Origin: Gallibacter pasteurianus_A | GTDB lineage: Bacteria; Bacillota; Clostridia; Peptostreptococcales; Anaerovoracaceae | Assembly (NCBI GenBank): GCA_963596005.1 | Contig: CAVBJF010000002.1 | Location: 124,001-188,000 of the forward strand | Direction of reading: 5' to 3' | DNA: 64,000 nt | In this document: piece by piece, positions 43,381 through 52,230 of the stretch | Position numbering within the stretch: the stretch's first letter is position 1 | Layout of the letters: each line of letters begins with the position of its first letter | The notes under the pieces: model-generated | The model's input: only the letters and a program-made list of their open reading frames with translations | The model's database searches: none | Told to the model about the DNA's origin: nothing | Program-made: the position numbers and the translations under genes

Positions 43381-44217
43381 ATGATGAGAAGAGTAAAGAG
43401 GATATTGGCAGTATGTACGGCATTTATATTATGCCTTGGTATGACAGCTTGCGGAGGATCAAGTGACACAAGCGAAAAAGAGGAATTTGTAGTTGGCATG
43501 GAATGCAACTACGCACCATTTAACTGGACAACTACAGAGGAAAGCGACACAACAGTGGCAATCGACGGCGGTAGCGGATATGCTGACGGATATGATGTAC
43601 AGATTGCAAAAAAGATTGCTGATGAGCTTGGCATGAAGCTAAAGATAAAAAAGATAGCCTGGGATGGTCTGCAGCCTGCACTTGAGTCAGGTGAGATCGA
43701 CGCTATCATAGCAGGTATGACAGCAGATGATGAGAGAGAAAAGGGAGCGGACTTTACAACTCCTTACTACGAATCTGAAATGGTTATGATAGTAAGAGCA
43801 GATGATAGCCTTGCAAACGCAACTAAGCTTTCTGACTTCAGCGGTAAAAATATCGTAGGTCAGATAAGCACAACATATGACGAGGTTATAGACCAGATTC
43901 CAAATGTAAATCATGTGACTCCGTTAAAGGATTATCCGTCTATGATTTATGCATTACAGAAAAATACGGTTGACGGTATTACAGCAGAGCTTCCTGTAGC
44001 AACAGGTGCGACAGAAGCGAACAAAGATCTTAAGATAGTGCATTTCGCGTCAGGTGAGGGCTTTAAAGCCGACACAAGCGTATCTATTGCATTAAAAGAA
44101 GGTACACGAGACAGCGACTTTTTCAAAAAGGTGCAGGCGGCACTTGACAATATAAGCGATGACACTCGTCAGGACATTATGCTTGATGCCGTAAAGCGTC
44201 AGCCGGCAAGCAACTAA
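43381..44217 (+). CDS. Amino-acid ABC transporter substrate-binding lipoprotein
   Basis: The 278-residue family 3 solute-binding protein starts at ATG 43381 behind GAGGAG; a longer frame from 43336 lies in the riboswitch terminator. A signal peptide ends at the lipobox GMTAC (Cys24). The mature part has FVVGMECNYAPFNW, GYDVQIAKKIADELGMKLKIKKIAWDGLQPALESGEIDAIIAGMT, the standard pattern for polar amino acids. The lysine riboswitch upstream suggests lysine or another basic amino acid as substrate; this is inferred from context. Confidence 0.92.
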   Translation: MMRRVKRILAVCTAFILCLGMTACGGSSDTSEKEEFVVGMECNYAPFNWTTTEESDTTVAIDGGSGYADGYDVQIAKKIADELGMKLKIKKIAWDGLQPALESGEIDAIIAGMTADDEREKGADFTTPYYESEMVMIVRADDSLANATKLSDFSGKNIVGQISTTYDEVIDQIPNVNHVTPLKDYPSMIYALQKNTVDGITAELPVATGATEANKDLKIVHFASGEGFKADTSVSIALKEGTRDSDFFKKVQAALDNISDDTRQDIMLDAVKRQPASN

Positions 44218-44241
44218 ACAAAATCAAACGGAGAATAAAAA

Positions 44242-44985
44242 ATGGAATTTTTTGAAACGATAAAGGAAATATTTTTACAATACTATCCGCTCTTTTGGGA
44301 CGGAGTAAAGGTAACTATGCTCCTTGCGCTCAGCGGTACGGTTATAGGTCTTGGCATAGGCCTTGTAATAGGAGCACTAAAGGCGATAAAGCCCGAACCG
44401 AGAGACTCGTTGATCGTAAAAATACTAAAGAGAATAATGGGATTTATACTATCTGTGTACATCGAATTTTTCAGAGGCACACCTATGATGGTGCAGGCGG
44501 TATTCATATTTTACGGGCTCAAGTCGGTATTTAACTGGTCGCCGATAGTGGCAGGGGTATTCATCATTTCGATAAATACAGGTGCATATATGTCGGAGAT
44601 TATTAGATCCGGCATTCAATCGGTTGACAAAGGACAAATCGAGGGAGCCCGAAGCATAGGCATGACAAATGTGCAGACTATGTTTTCCATAGTGATACCG
44701 CAGGCTGTAAGAAATTCATTCCCGTCAGTTATAAACGAGTTTGTAGTAAATATCAAGGACAGCTCGATGCTTTCTATCATCATGGTAAACGACTTATTTT
44801 TCCAAGGGAACTCGGCAGCAGGTAGCTTGTTTAAGTATGCGGAAACATTCTTCCTGATTGCACTTATTTATCTATGTCTGACATTTGTGACAAGCAGGAT
44901 ACTTCTTTACATTGAAAAGAGAATGAATATGCCTAAAAAACCGAAGAAGGTGCCGACAATTGTAAAGGCAGGTGATAACGCATGA
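44242..44985 (+). CDS. Polar amino-acid ABC transporter permease
   Basis: The 247-residue HisM/GlnP-type permease has five to six hydrophobic segments and the conserved cytoplasmic loop EGARSIGMTNVQTMFSIVIPQAVRNSFPS (EAA motif) that docks on the ATPase. VYIEFFRGTPMMVQAVFI is the usual second family signature. GGAG precedes the start. It overlaps the ATPase gene by four bases (ATGA). Confidence 0.94.
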   Translation: MEFFETIKEIFLQYYPLFWDGVKVTMLLALSGTVIGLGIGLVIGALKAIKPEPRDSLIVKILKRIMGFILSVYIEFFRGTPMMVQAVFIFYGLKSVFNWSPIVAGVFIISINTGAYMSEIIRSGIQSVDKGQIEGARSIGMTNVQTMFSIVIPQAVRNSFPSVINEFVVNIKDSSMLSIIMVNDLFFQGNSAAGSLFKYAETFFLIALIYLCLTFVTSRILLYIEKRMNMPKKPKKVPTIVKAGDNA

Positions 44986-45719
44986 GCATGATAGAGATTA
45001 AAAATTTACAAAAGAGCTTCGACGACAGAGAGGTTTTGAAAAATATAAATTTTAATGTAAACAAGGGTGAGGTTATCACGATAATAGGCTCAAGCGGTAG
45101 CGGTAAAAGTACACTGCTCAGATGTATAAATCTTTTGGAAATTCCTGACGGTGGAGCAATCTTAGTCGACGGAAAGGACATCCTAAAGGGTGAGATAAAT
45201 GTAAATCAGCATAGAGCGCATGTCGGAATGGTATTTCAAAGTTTCAATCTGTTTGATAATAAGACGGTTTTAGAAAACTGCGTTATCGGACAGGTAAAGG
45301 TGCTGAAAAAGGATAAAAAGGAAGCAGAGCAGATAGCACTAAAATACTTAGAAAAGGTTGGGATGCTTGATTTTGCAGGTGCAAGCAGCACACAGCTGTC
45401 AGGCGGCCAAAAGCAGAGGGTTGCTATAGCAAGGGCACTTTGCATGGAGCCGAAGGTACTTTTGTTTGACGAGCCGACATCGGCACTTGACCCTGAGATG
45501 GTAGGCGGCATACTCGATGTTATGAAGAGTCTTGCAAACGAGGGACTGACAATGATAGTTGTAACACATGAAATGCAATTTGCGAGAGAGGTCAGCTCAA
45601 GAGTAGTATTTATGGATGCTGGCATCATATGCGAGGAAGGCACGCCGGAGGAGATATTTAACGCACCTAAGCAGGAACGAACAAAGGAGTTCTTGGCAAG
45701 ATATCTGACCGCAAAATAA
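44982..45719 (+). CDS. Polar amino-acid ABC transporter ATPase
   Basis: The 245-residue GlnQ/HisP-like ATPase has Walker A GSSGSGKST, MVFQSFNLFDNKTVLEN, signature LSGGQKQR, Walker B VLLFDEPTSALDPEMV, and the switch His in VVTHEM. It completes the lysine-riboswitch transporter operon. No clear terminator follows before the rpsO promoter at 45746. Confidence 0.95.
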   Translation: MSMIEIKNLQKSFDDREVLKNINFNVNKGEVITIIGSSGSGKSTLLRCINLLEIPDGGAILVDGKDILKGEINVNQHRAHVGMVFQSFNLFDNKTVLENCVIGQVKVLKKDKKEAEQIALKYLEKVGMLDFAGASSTQLSGGQKQRVAIARALCMEPKVLLFDEPTSALDPEMVGGILDVMKSLANEGLTMIVVTHEMQFAREVSSRVVFMDAGIICEEGTPEEIFNAPKQERTKEFLARYLTAK

Positions 45720-45745
45720 TTTAATAGATGTAAAAAAATATTTAC

Positions 45746-45774
45746 TTGAAGCAGAAAACATATTGTGATATCAT
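45746..45774 (+). promoter_or_regulatory. Predicted rpsO promoter
   Basis: TTGAAG (45746-45751), 17 bases, TATCAT (45769-45774) preceded by TGA, an extended -10. The start would be near 45781, giving an 87-base leader that contains the structure at 45797-45842. Confidence 0.65.
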
Positions 45775-45796
45775 ATTTAGGTATTTGAACAACTTA

Positions 45797-45842
45797 CCCA
45801 TACTGCGTTTTGCGAGTTCCTGACGCATGACTCGGTATGTGG
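45797..45842 (+). promoter_or_regulatory. Structured rpsO leader, probable S15 autoregulatory site
   Basis: CATAC (45799-45803) pairs with GTATG (45835-45839). Inside, TGCGT (45804-45808) pairs with ACGCA (45823-45827), and CGAGT (45813-45817) pairs with ACTCG (45830-45834). The two inner helices interleave, so they form an H-type pseudoknot or are alternatives. S15 is known to bind its own leader in several bacteria, often through pseudoknots or three-way junctions. The role here is inferred. Confidence 0.6.
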
Positions 45843-45867
45843 CGTATAAGAGAAAAGGAGAAACAAA

Positions 45868-46134
45868 ATGATTACTAAAGAGAAAAAAGCGGAAATTATC
45901 AAGGAATATGCACTAAAAGAGGGAGATACAGGTTCTCCTGAGGTACAGGTCGCAATCCTTACTTATCAGATCAATCATCTAAACGAGCACCTAAAGATCC
46001 ATAAAAAGGACCACCATTCAAGAAGAGGACTTCTAAAGATGGTAGGTAAGAGAAGAAATCTTCTCAATTATGTAAAGGAACAGGATATCGAAAGATACAG
46101 AAATCTTGTTTCTCGTTTAGGACTAAGAAAATAG
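45868..46134 (+). CDS. rpsO: Ribosomal protein uS15
   Basis: The 88-residue small-subunit protein binds 16S rRNA helices 20-22 and leads platform assembly. DTGSPEVQVAILTYQINHLNEHLK and DHHSRRGLLKMVGKRRNLLNYV are family signatures. It is behind AAAAGGAG and is followed by its own terminator, then pnp, the usual order in bacteria. Confidence 0.98.
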   Translation: MITKEKKAEIIKEYALKEGDTGSPEVQVAILTYQINHLNEHLKIHKKDHHSRRGLLKMVGKRRNLLNYVKEQDIERYRNLVSRLGLRK

Positions 46135-46146
46135 TTATATAATTTG

Positions 46147-46175
46147 AGCGAGGTCAAATGCCTCGCTTTTGTTTG
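46147..46175 (+). terminator. Terminator after rpsO
   Basis: AGCGAGG (46147-46153) pairs with CCTCGCT (46161-46167), 7-base loop, then TTTTGTTTG. Confidence 0.85.
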
Positions 46176-46245
46176 TTAATATGCAAAACAATTTTTTTAT
46201 TTTAAATTTATTTATGAGAGATTTTAACAGGAGGTAGTTGTTAAA

Positions 46246-48345
46246 ATGAAGTACGAAGGTTATAAAACTTACAGAACAGCAATCGGAGGCAAGCTTTTAG
46301 AGCTTGAGATCGGCAAGGTTTGCGAAATGGCAAACGGTCAGGTAATGGTTAGATACGGAGATACTGTTGTAAATGTAACAGCAGTAGCATCTAAAGCGCC
46401 AAAGCCTGACATTGATTTCTTTCCTTTGAGCTGTAACTACGAGGAAAAGATGTATGCGGCAGGCAAGATTCCGGGAGGATTTATAAAGCGTGAGGGCAGA
46501 CCGAGCGAAAAAGCAACTCTTAACTCAAGGCTTATGGACAGACCTCTAAGACCGCTTTTCCCAAAGGGATTTTTTAATGATGTGCAAATAGTTGCAACAG
46601 TTATGTCGGTAGACCTTGACGCACCGTCAGAAATCGCTGCGATGATAGGCTCGTCAGTTGCACTTGCCATTTCGGATATCCCGTGGGACGGTCCGACAGC
46701 ATCGGTGCTCGTTGGACTGGTAGACGGCAAATTCATCATAAATCCGGGTCTTGAGCAGAGAGAAAAAAGCGATTTACACCTTGTAGTGTCGGGAACAAAG
46801 GATGCTATCATGATGGTAGAGGCAGGTGCAAACGAAGTGCCAGAAGCTACAATACTTGATGCTATCATGTTTGCGCACGAAGAAATAAAAGAGATAATTG
46901 CTTTCATTGATGAGGTTGTCGCAGAGGTAGGAAAGCCTAAGATGGAAGTTGAGCTATATAAGGTACCTGAAGAGATCGAAGCCGATGTCAGAGAGTACGC
47001 TCAGGATAAAATGAGAGAAGCCGTACATACTATCGAAAAGATGGAGCGCCTTGAAAATATGGATAAGGTCGAAGAGGAAACTCAAGAGTATTTTGCGGAA
47101 AAATATCCAGAAAGCGAAAAGGATATCGCAAATGTGCTTTATGCTATTACAAAGGAACAGGTGAGAAGCCTTATTTTGGATGACAAAATAAGACCTGACA
47201 ACAGAAAATACGACGAGATAAGACCTATATGGGTTGACACAGGCATATTGCCAAGAACACATGGAAGCGGACTTTTCAAGAGAGGTCAGACTCAGGCGCT
47301 TTCTGTCGCAACTCTCGGTACAATATCAGAGGAGCAACGCCTTGATGGTCTTACAGAGGAGACAGAAAAAAGATATATGCACCACTACAACTTCCCGCCA
47401 TATTCAGTTGGTGAGGCAAGACCGATAAGAAGTCCGGGCAGGAGAGAAATAGGACACGGAGCACTAGCGGAAAGAGCTATACTTCCTGTACTTCCTTCGG
47501 TTGAGGAATTTCCATATGCGATAAGAGTAGTATCAGAAATACTTTCATCAAACGGATCTACATCACAGGCTTCGGTTTGCGGGAGCTGTCTTGCACTTAT
47601 GGATGCAGGTGTGCCAATCAAAGCCCCTGTAGCAGGTATTGCGATGGGTCTTGTGGAAAGAGTAGAAGAGGACGGTAGCTCGACTATGGCAATCCTTTCC
47701 GATATACAGGGCATGGAGGATTTTCTCGGAGATATGGACTTTAAGGTTGCAGGTACAAAAAAGGGTGTTACCGCAATACAGATGGATATAAAGGTGCACG
47801 GTCTTTCCAAAAAGGTGCTTGAGGATGCACTAAAGCAGGCATACGATGGCAGAATGCACATCATGGGCGAGATGCTTACAGAAATTCCTGAACCACGAAA
47901 AGAGCTTTCACCTTATGCACCTCGTATAATTTCACTTAAGGTTGACCCTGAAAAGATAAGAATTATTATCGGGCCGGGTGGTAAGACAATTAATGCGATC
48001 GTCGAAAAAACAGGTGTTAAGATAGACATTACAGACGACGGTGATGTATATATCGCATCGACAGATATGCATGGAGCAGAGGAAGCTAAAAAAGAAATTG
48101 AGCTTCTCACAAAGGATGTCGAGGTCGGCGAGATATATGACGGCAAGGTTGTACGCATCATGAACTTTGGTGCATTTATTGAGATTTTGCCGGGTAAGGA
48201 AGGACTTCTTCATATCTCAAAGATGGCTAACCACCGAGTAGAAAAGGTCGAGGATGAGATGCAGATCGGCGACATTGTAAAGGTAAAGGTTACCGATATC
48301 GACAGTCAGGACAGAATAAATCTTTCTCGCAAGGAATTGCTATAG
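46246..48345 (+). CDS. pnp: Polyribonucleotide nucleotidyltransferase (PNPase)
   Basis: PNPase degrades RNA from the 3' end using phosphate. The 699-residue protein has two RNase PH-like domains (GKIPGGFIKREGRPSEKATLNSRLMDRPLRP in the first; FPPYSVGEARPIRSPGRREIGHGALAERA and SDIQGMEDFLGDMDFKVAGT in the second), a KH domain with IIGPGGKTINAI and an S1 domain (VGEIYDGKVVRIMNFGAFIEILPGKEGLLHIS). CAGGAGG precedes the start. I could not find a convincing promoter or a clear terminator of its own. Confidence 0.97.
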   Translation: MKYEGYKTYRTAIGGKLLELEIGKVCEMANGQVMVRYGDTVVNVTAVASKAPKPDIDFFPLSCNYEEKMYAAGKIPGGFIKREGRPSEKATLNSRLMDRPLRPLFPKGFFNDVQIVATVMSVDLDAPSEIAAMIGSSVALAISDIPWDGPTASVLVGLVDGKFIINPGLEQREKSDLHLVVSGTKDAIMMVEAGANEVPEATILDAIMFAHEEIKEIIAFIDEVVAEVGKPKMEVELYKVPEEIEADVREYAQDKMREAVHTIEKMERLENMDKVEEETQEYFAEKYPESEKDIANVLYAITKEQVRSLILDDKIRPDNRKYDEIRPIWVDTGILPRTHGSGLFKRGQTQALSVATLGTISEEQRLDGLTEETEKRYMHHYNFPPYSVGEARPIRSPGRREIGHGALAERAILPVLPSVEEFPYAIRVVSEILSSNGSTSQASVCGSCLALMDAGVPIKAPVAGIAMGLVERVEEDGSSTMAILSDIQGMEDFLGDMDFKVAGTKKGVTAIQMDIKVHGLSKKVLEDALKQAYDGRMHIMGEMLTEIPEPRKELSPYAPRIISLKVDPEKIRIIIGPGGKTINAIVEKTGVKIDITDDGDVYIASTDMHGAEEAKKEIELLTKDVEVGEIYDGKVVRIMNFGAFIEILPGKEGLLHISKMANHRVEKVEDEMQIGDIVKVKVTDIDSQDRINLSRKELL

Positions 48346-48413
48346 GTTAGAAACAAAGTGGACAAGTGAGAAGCTACAGTAGAATAGCCATAAAAAAATT
48401 CAAGGAAGCCCCC

Positions 48414-48443
48414 TTGACAAATATGTTTTATGGGTGCTAAAAT
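48414..48443 (+). promoter_or_regulatory. Predicted promoter of the ileS T-box transcript
   Basis: Perfect TTGACA (48414-48419), 18 bases, TAAAAT (48438-48443) with an extended TGC. TATGTTTT (48422-48429) and AAAACATA (48446-48453) form an inverted repeat across the -10, using the same 8-mer as the cysK promoter. A TCAAGG/CCTTGA repeat overlaps the -35. Confidence 0.7.
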
Positions 48444-48460
48444 GCAAAACATAGCAAAAA

Positions 48461-48709
48461 GACGGAGATGGAACCGGTTGTTTTACTAAAATCCTTACAG
48501 AGAGACCGTGCAAGGTGAGAGTCGGTTGGTGAATAAAGCAACGAATCAGTCCGGAGTCTAAAACTTAATATCAACAAGTGGCACTTTTATGCTTTTAGCC
48601 ACTAATATCCACAGGCTAAAAGTGATAAAAAATATAATTGTGCAAACAGGGTGGTACCGCGGTTAAATTTTGAAATCGTCCCTAATCCATACGGATTAGG
48701 GATTTTTTT
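48461..48709 (+). ncRNA. T-box riboswitch, isoleucine-specific
   Basis: The leader has the stem I AGAGA/GGTGAGAG pattern (about 48500-48521), a specifier loop reading GAATCA with the isoleucine codon ATC at 48545-48547, and the T-box core AGGGTGGTACCGCGG at 48648-48662. TGGT in the core pairs with an ACCA tRNA end, in agreement with A73 of tRNA-Ile. The terminator is TCCCTAATCC / GGATTAGGGA (48679-48688 with 48693-48702) followed by seven T. Uncharged tRNA-Ile should favour read-through into ileS. Confidence 0.95.
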
Positions 48710-48737
48710 ATAAAGAACATGAAAAAGGAGGAAAGAC

Positions 48738-51700
48738 ATGTTTAAAAATCTATCTGAAAAACCAATAGCAGATCTGCAAATGGAACAGGTCGAAAAATGG
48801 GAAAAAGAAGACCTTCTCGACAAATGCGTCACAACAAGGGAAGGCAACGAACAATTTATCTTTTATGAAGGTCCTCCTACTGCAAACGGCAAACCTGGCG
48901 TTCACCACTTGATGGCAAGGACGCTCAAGGACTCTGTATGTCGATATAAGACAATGCAGGGCTATCAGGTTAGAAGAAAAGCAGGATGGGACACACACGG
49001 ACTTCCTGTAGAGATTGAAGTTGAAAAACAATTAAAAATGACAGGCAAACAGGATATCGAAAAATACGGTATCAAGGAATTTAATGAAAAGTGCCGAGAA
49101 TCAGTATTTTCATACGAAAGCCTTTGGCGTGAGATGACAAGGCGCATGGGATATCTTGTTGACCTTGAAAACCCATATATCACACTTGATAATAACTATA
49201 TCGAAACATGCTGGTGGATCATAAAAGAATTTTTCAAGGCAGGCCTCGTTTATGAGGGACACAAGATATTGCCATATTGTCCAAGATGCGGTACAGGTCT
49301 TGCTTCGCACGAGGTAGCACAAGGCTACAAAGAAGTAAAGGTTCTGACAGTCGTTGCGAAATTTAGGAAAAAAGGTGCCCATAACGAGTATTTCCTCGCA
49401 TGGACAACAACACCTTGGACGCTTGCTTCAAATGTATCTCTTACCGTAAATCCTGAGGTTGACTATGTAAAGGTGAAGATGACTTCAGGCGAAAACAAGG
49501 GAGAGGTCTACTATCTTGCTAAGGAACGTTTGGAAAGCGTACTTGGTGATAACAGCTATGATGTTATTGAGGAAATGAAGGGTAGCGACCTTGAGCATGT
49601 GGAGTACGAACAGCTTATGCCATTTGTAAAAGTGGACGGCAAGGCGTTTTTCATAACATGTGCCGATTATGTTACAACAACAGACGGTACAGGTATTGTA
49701 CATACAGCACCTGCTTTTGGTGAGGACGACTATAACACAGGTAGAAAATACAACCTGCCTGTCGTAAACCCTGTTGATGAAGAGGGCAAATATACAGACA
49801 CACCTTGGAAAGGCAAGTTTGTAATGGAAGAAGGACTTGATGTTGAGATAGTAAAATATCTTGCAAACGAGGGCAAATTGTATTCCAAGAAAAAGATAGA
49901 GCATAACTATCCGCATTGCTGGAGATGCTCAACACCATTGATATACTATGCAAAGCCAAGCTGGTACATCGAAATGAGCAAACTAAAAGATCAGCTTGTT
50001 GCAAACAATAACACGGTAAACTGGTATCCTGCTTTTGTAGGGGAAAAGAGATTTGGTAACTGGCTTGCAGAAGTAAAAGACTGGGCAATCTCAAGAAATA
50101 GATACTGGGGTACTCCGATACCTATCTGGAGATGCGAATGCGGCCATCTTGAGTGCATAGGCTCAAGGGAGGAACTTGTAGAAAAGGCTCAGGAAAGCAT
50201 AACAACAGACATAGAGCTTCATAGACCTTATGTAGACGATGTACATCTGACTTGCCCTAAATGCGGTAAGCCGATGACAAGGATATCTGAGGTAATGGAC
50301 TGCTGGTTTGACAGTGGAGCTATGCCATACGCACAACATCATTATCCGTTTGAAAATGCTGATAAGTTTGATGAGCAGATGTTTCCTGCAAGTTACATAT
50401 GCGAAGGCATCGACCAGACAAGAGGATGGTTTTACTCATTGATGGCAATATCTACATTTATAAAGGGCAAGGCACCGTACAAAAATGTACTTGTAAACGA
50501 TTTGATTCTCGATAAAAACGGCAAAAAAATGAGCAAATCAAAAGGTAATACGGTAGATCCATTCCAGTTGCTTGACCAATTTGGAGCAGATGCCCCAAGA
50601 TGGTATTTGCTACAGTCATCACCTGCTTGGACACCTACCAAGTTTGACGAGGATGGACTTGCTGATTTGGTTTCAAAATTCTTTGGAACACTCAAAAATG
50701 TATATAATTTCTTTGTGCTTTACTCAAATCAGGATAACATAGATCCGAAAACATTTGACGTGCCCGTAGCTGACAGACCTGAGCTTGACAGATGGATCGT
50801 CTCAAGATACAACAAGGTTGTGAAGCAGGTAACAGAATATATGGATGGATATGACCACATGAGGGCGACAAGGGCTGTACAGGATTTTGTAACTGAAGAT
50901 CTTTCAAATTGGTACATAAGAAGAGCAAGGAGAAGATTCTGGGCAGAGGGTATGTCAGAGGATAAAAAGGCGGTCTACAAGACAACTTACGATGTGCTTG
51001 TCGGAGTATCACAGCTTATGGCACCTTTTGCGCCGTTCATCTCAGAAGAAATGTACGACAAATTGACAGGCGAAGAGTCAGTACATCTGTCATACTTCCC
51101 TAAGGCGGATGAAAGCCTCATAGACGAGAAGATAGAAGAAAGAATGGAACTTCTACGCACATTGGTAACTCTTGGCAGAGGTATCAGAGAAAAGGAAAGA
51201 ATCAAAGTTAGACAGCCGCTTTCAAGCGTTCTTGTCGATGGTAAATACAGACCTCTAATCGAGGATCTTGTACCGCTTCTAAAGGAAGAGCTAAACATCA
51301 AAGAAGTTGACTTTGAAAACGATCTTTCAAAATATATGAACTATGAGCTAAAGCCAAACTTCAAGGAAGCCGGTCCAAAGATGGGTCAGGATATCAACGC
51401 ATTTGCAAAGTATCTTGCAGAAGCAGAGCCGTCAAAGGTTTTGGAAAGCAAAGAGTTTGAGGTGGAACTTGGCGCTAATAAATACAGTGTGACACCTGAG
51501 ATGATCGATGTAAGGATCAGCGCAAAAGAGGGCTTTGCAGTCGCTATGGAAAACAATGTTTTTGTAATCCTTGACACTAACCTAAACAAAGAGCTAATTG
51601 AGGAGGGACTTGCAAGAGAAGTTGTTTCAAAGGTACAGCAGCTGAGAAAGCAAAATGACTTTGAGATGATGGATAATATCGATATATTGCTTTCATGCGA

Positions 51701-51845
51701 CGATGAGTTATGGGATGCAGTGACAAACCATAAAGATTACATAATGAAAGAAACTCTTGCACTTAAGCTTGAAAAAGGCGATGCAAAAGAAGAGTTTGAT
51801 ATCAACGGTCACAAAGCATTTTTAGCTATAAGTAAAAAGCAATAG
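48738..51845 (+). CDS. ileS: Isoleucyl-tRNA synthetase, type 2, with altered HXGH signature
   Basis: At 1035 residues with no typical bacterial C-terminal zinc cluster, this is the eukaryote-like type 2 IleRS. Domains in order: Rossmann catalytic core with GPPTANGKPGVHH (45-57), GWDTHGLPVE, the CP1 editing domain (TTTPWTLASN; GIVHTAPAFGEDDY), KMSKS at 597-601, and the anticodon-binding end. The class I signature, normally HXGH, reads GVHH at 54-57. The CP region has a C..C...C..C set (CPRCG, ECGHLEC, CPKCG). Type 2 enzymes are known to be insensitive to mupirocin. The T-box upstream confirms the isoleucine specificity. Confidence 0.96.
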   Translation: MFKNLSEKPIADLQMEQVEKWEKEDLLDKCVTTREGNEQFIFYEGPPTANGKPGVHHLMARTLKDSVCRYKTMQGYQVRRKAGWDTHGLPVEIEVEKQLKMTGKQDIEKYGIKEFNEKCRESVFSYESLWREMTRRMGYLVDLENPYITLDNNYIETCWWIIKEFFKAGLVYEGHKILPYCPRCGTGLASHEVAQGYKEVKVLTVVAKFRKKGAHNEYFLAWTTTPWTLASNVSLTVNPEVDYVKVKMTSGENKGEVYYLAKERLESVLGDNSYDVIEEMKGSDLEHVEYEQLMPFVKVDGKAFFITCADYVTTTDGTGIVHTAPAFGEDDYNTGRKYNLPVVNPVDEEGKYTDTPWKGKFVMEEGLDVEIVKYLANEGKLYSKKKIEHNYPHCWRCSTPLIYYAKPSWYIEMSKLKDQLVANNNTVNWYPAFVGEKRFGNWLAEVKDWAISRNRYWGTPIPIWRCECGHLECIGSREELVEKAQESITTDIELHRPYVDDVHLTCPKCGKPMTRISEVMDCWFDSGAMPYAQHHYPFENADKFDEQMFPASYICEGIDQTRGWFYSLMAISTFIKGKAPYKNVLVNDLILDKNGKKMSKSKGNTVDPFQLLDQFGADAPRWYLLQSSPAWTPTKFDEDGLADLVSKFFGTLKNVYNFFVLYSNQDNIDPKTFDVPVADRPELDRWIVSRYNKVVKQVTEYMDGYDHMRATRAVQDFVTEDLSNWYIRRARRRFWAEGMSEDKKAVYKTTYDVLVGVSQLMAPFAPFISEEMYDKLTGEESVHLSYFPKADESLIDEKIEERMELLRTLVTLGRGIREKERIKVRQPLSSVLVDGKYRPLIEDLVPLLKEELNIKEVDFENDLSKYMNYELKPNFKEAGPKMGQDINAFAKYLAEAEPSKVLESKEFEVELGANKYSVTPEMIDVRISAKEGFAVAMENNVFVILDTNLNKELIEEGLAREVVSKVQQLRKQNDFEMMDNIDILLSCDDELWDAVTNHKDYIMKETLALKLEKGDAKEEFDINGHKAFLAISKKQ

Positions 51846-51869
51846 TGCAATAAATCATGGAGGTTTAAA

Positions 51870-52220
51870 ATGCCAAAGATAGAGAAAAGCGAAAGACCGA
51901 TTGACAAAAAGGAAAATGCCAACGGAGGTATCGGGTATATAATAAAGCAAGAGCTTTTGGACGAAAGCAAAAGAGGTGAGCATTGCAAACTTTATGGCAC
52001 GGTTACGCTCAATAAGAATTGCGAGATCGGGGTTCATAAGCATGTGGGCGAGACCGAAACATATTACATCGTAAAGGGCAGTGGCACTTATTACGACAAT
52101 GATGAGTCATACGAAGTTACTGCCGGCGATGTGACATTTTGTGAGGATGGTAGCAGTCACGGTCTTGTGAATACGGACGATGAGCCACTTGAGCTTATAG
52201 CATTGATTCTAAAAAAATAA
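51870..52220 (+). CDS. Small cupin-domain protein
   Basis: A 116-residue single cupin. The metal-binding motif is GVHKHVGETETYYIVKGSGTYY (His, His, Glu), and the second motif is GDVTFCEDGSSHGLVN. These proteins bind a metal and may act on a small sugar or acid; the substrate is unknown. It is behind GGAGG, 25 bases after ileS and 10 before rlmN. Confidence 0.88.
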   Translation: MPKIEKSERPIDKKENANGGIGYIIKQELLDESKRGEHCKLYGTVTLNKNCEIGVHKHVGETETYYIVKGSGTYYDNDESYEVTAGDVTFCEDGSSHGLVNTDDEPLELIALILKK

Positions 52221-52230
52221 ATGCATTTTT

